A DNA stretch of 64,000 nucleotides, from positions 1 to 64,000 of the forward strand of contig JAFAZH010000043.1 of assembly GCA_019239895.1 (NCBI GenBank). The letters are read 5' to 3'. A model generated the notes under the pieces. That model did no database searches. It had not been told where the DNA came from and was given only the letters and a program-made list of their open reading frames with translations. Each line of letters opens with the position of its first letter. Positions within the stretch are counted from its first letter, which is position 1. This DNA is from Abditibacteriaceae bacterium (GTDB lineage Bacteria; Armatimonadota; Abditibacteriia; Abditibacteriales; Abditibacteriaceae). The position numbers were made by a program, and so were the translations under genes. This document shows positions 63,094 through 64,000 of this stretch, piece by piece.

Positions 63094-64000
63094 ATGAACT
63101 ACCAAAAAACACGCAATAGCAGCACGTCTTTAACCCTCCTCACCGATCTCTATCAACTCACAATGGCTTATGGCTACTGGAAAGAGCAAGTCGAGGCGAA
63201 GGAAGCCGTTTTTCATATGTACTTCCGGCGCAACCCATTTCAAAGCGGTTTTAGCATTGCCTGTGGGTTGGAAGAAGTCATTGACTATCTGGAGAATTTC
63301 GCCTTTGATGCCGAGGACTTAGCTTATCTTGGCTCTCTTATTGGCAACGATGGCAAAGCACTCTTTGAAAAGCCCTTTTTAGAACATCTGCGCGATTTGC
63401 GCCTGGAATGCGATATTGATGCTATCCCGGAAGGCACGCCAGTTTTTCCATCAGAACCTCTAGTGCGGGTGCAAGGCCCCATTCTGCAATGCCAACTGCT
63501 GGAAACGGCGCTACTCAATATTTTAAATTTTCAAACTCTTATTGCGACCAAAGCGGCGCGAGTCTGCCTGGCGGCGCGGGGCGAGCCGGTGCTGGAATTT
63601 GGGGCGCGGCGGGCGCAGGGTGTGGATGGTGCCCTCGCCGCAAGTCGGGCCGCTTACATTGGTGGCTGCGCCGGGACTTCTAACGTCCTGGCGGGTAAGC
63701 TCTATAATATCCCGGTGCGGGGCACGCACGCACATAGTTGGGTGATGCTCTTTGATAATGAAGTGGAAGCGTTCCAAGCCTATGCCGAAGCGATGCCCAA
63801 CAACTGCGTTTTTCTGGTAGATACCTATAACACCCTGGATGGAGTGCGCCATGCCGTGCAAGTGGGGCAATGGCTGCGCACTCATGGTCATACTTTAGCG
63901 GGCATTCGCCTGGATTCTGGTGACTTAGCCCAATTGAGTATCGAGGCGCGTAGGACTCTGGATGAAGCGGGATTCAAAGATGCCTCCATTGTGGCCAGTA
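63094..64000 (+). CDS. pncB: Nicotinate phosphoribosyltransferase, 5' part (cut by right edge)
   Basis: An open frame from the ATG at 63094 to the end of the window, 302 codons without stop. LLTDLYQLTMAYGYWK opens it and is the family start; FHMYFRRNPFQSGFSIACGLEEVIDYL, then LETALLNILNFQTLIATKAARVCLAA, EFGARRAQG and GTHAHSWVMLF (with the conserved His) follow. The last residues seen (AGIRLDSGDLAQLS) form the phosphate-binding region. It converts nicotinate to nicotinate mononucleotide with PRPP. Typical members are 450-490 residues, so about 150 are missing. It follows pncA. Confidence 0.92.
   Translation, partial: MNYQKTRNSSTSLTLLTDLYQLTMAYGYWKEQVEAKEAVFHMYFRRNPFQSGFSIACGLEEVIDYLENFAFDAEDLAYLGSLIGNDGKALFEKPFLEHLRDLRLECDIDAIPEGTPVFPSEPLVRVQGPILQCQLLETALLNILNFQTLIATKAARVCLAARGEPVLEFGARRAQGVDGALAASRAAYIGGCAGTSNVLAGKLYNIPVRGTHAHSWVMLFDNEVEAFQAYAEAMPNNCVFLVDTYNTLDGVRHAVQVGQWLRTHGHTLAGIRLDSGDLAQLSIEARRTLDEAGFKDASIVAS

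Overview
The window reads as a chromosomal segment of a free-living, probably aerobic, chemoheterotrophic bacterium of moderate G+C (by eye a little above 50%). Envelope genes argue for a diderm cell: two exported FecR-type proteins ending in beta-barrel-like sequence, a CsgG/TolB-like exported protein and an OstA/LptD-like protein. Other traits (a YflT-type general stress protein, a KimA-like permease, oligoendopeptidase F, frequent TTG starts with strong AGGAGG-type ribosome sites) fit the Terrabacteria side of the tree. An Armatimonadota- or Chloroflexota-neighbour lineage is my best guess, at low confidence; there is no rRNA or other decisive marker in the window.

Layout. 1-6.7 kb: the tail of an IS5-family transposase, an MFS carrier, then signal-transduction genes (an HTH-BTAD-receiver protein, a receiver-histidine kinase, an unknown protein, a Crp/Fnr regulator). 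7-11 kb: tRNA-Glu, a GH29 fucosidase, two glycine-rich stress proteins and a SprT-like metalloprotein. 11.3-16.5 kb: the arginine genes argB-argD-argF-(small membrane protein)-argG. 16.5-19.0 kb: a DarT/DarG toxin-antitoxin pair whose DarG carries an extra C-terminal domain, followed by a HEPN-family gene; this is the most interesting defence-like locus. 19.3-34.5 kb: a 47-codon candidate gene, a DUF4126 protein, an ABC ATPase without a permease, a CHASE2-adenylate cyclase, and five consecutive exported envelope proteins. 34.7-40 kb: a giant multi-PAS hybrid kinase and an HD-GYP response regulator. 40-46 kb: envelope glycosyl and lipid genes, and an aromatic-catabolism-like set (FAH-family hydrolase, TetR, FAD monooxygenase) with a readable promoter/operator. 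46-52 kb: secG followed directly by tRNA-Leu(GAG), an exported caspase-like peptidase, AlkA, an ATP-grasp protein and PepF. 52-58 kb: a PII protein and an ammonium transporter that converge on a broken ISAs1-like transposase, then a KimA-like permease. 58-64 kb: a tail-anchored AAA ATPase, a 528-bp unit with inverted-repeat ends carrying a 23S-IVP/bAvd-like four-helix protein, a YyaL-like thioredoxin-fold protein, and the NAD-salvage pair pncA-pncB (pncB runs off the right edge).

Intergenic space is dominated by two dispersed long inverted-repeat families (five and three copies) and one compound hairpin. Several good sigma70-type promoters and rho-independent terminators can be read. No CRISPR array, rRNA, prophage or replication origin was seen. 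Functional names come from motif recognition by eye; no database search was run.
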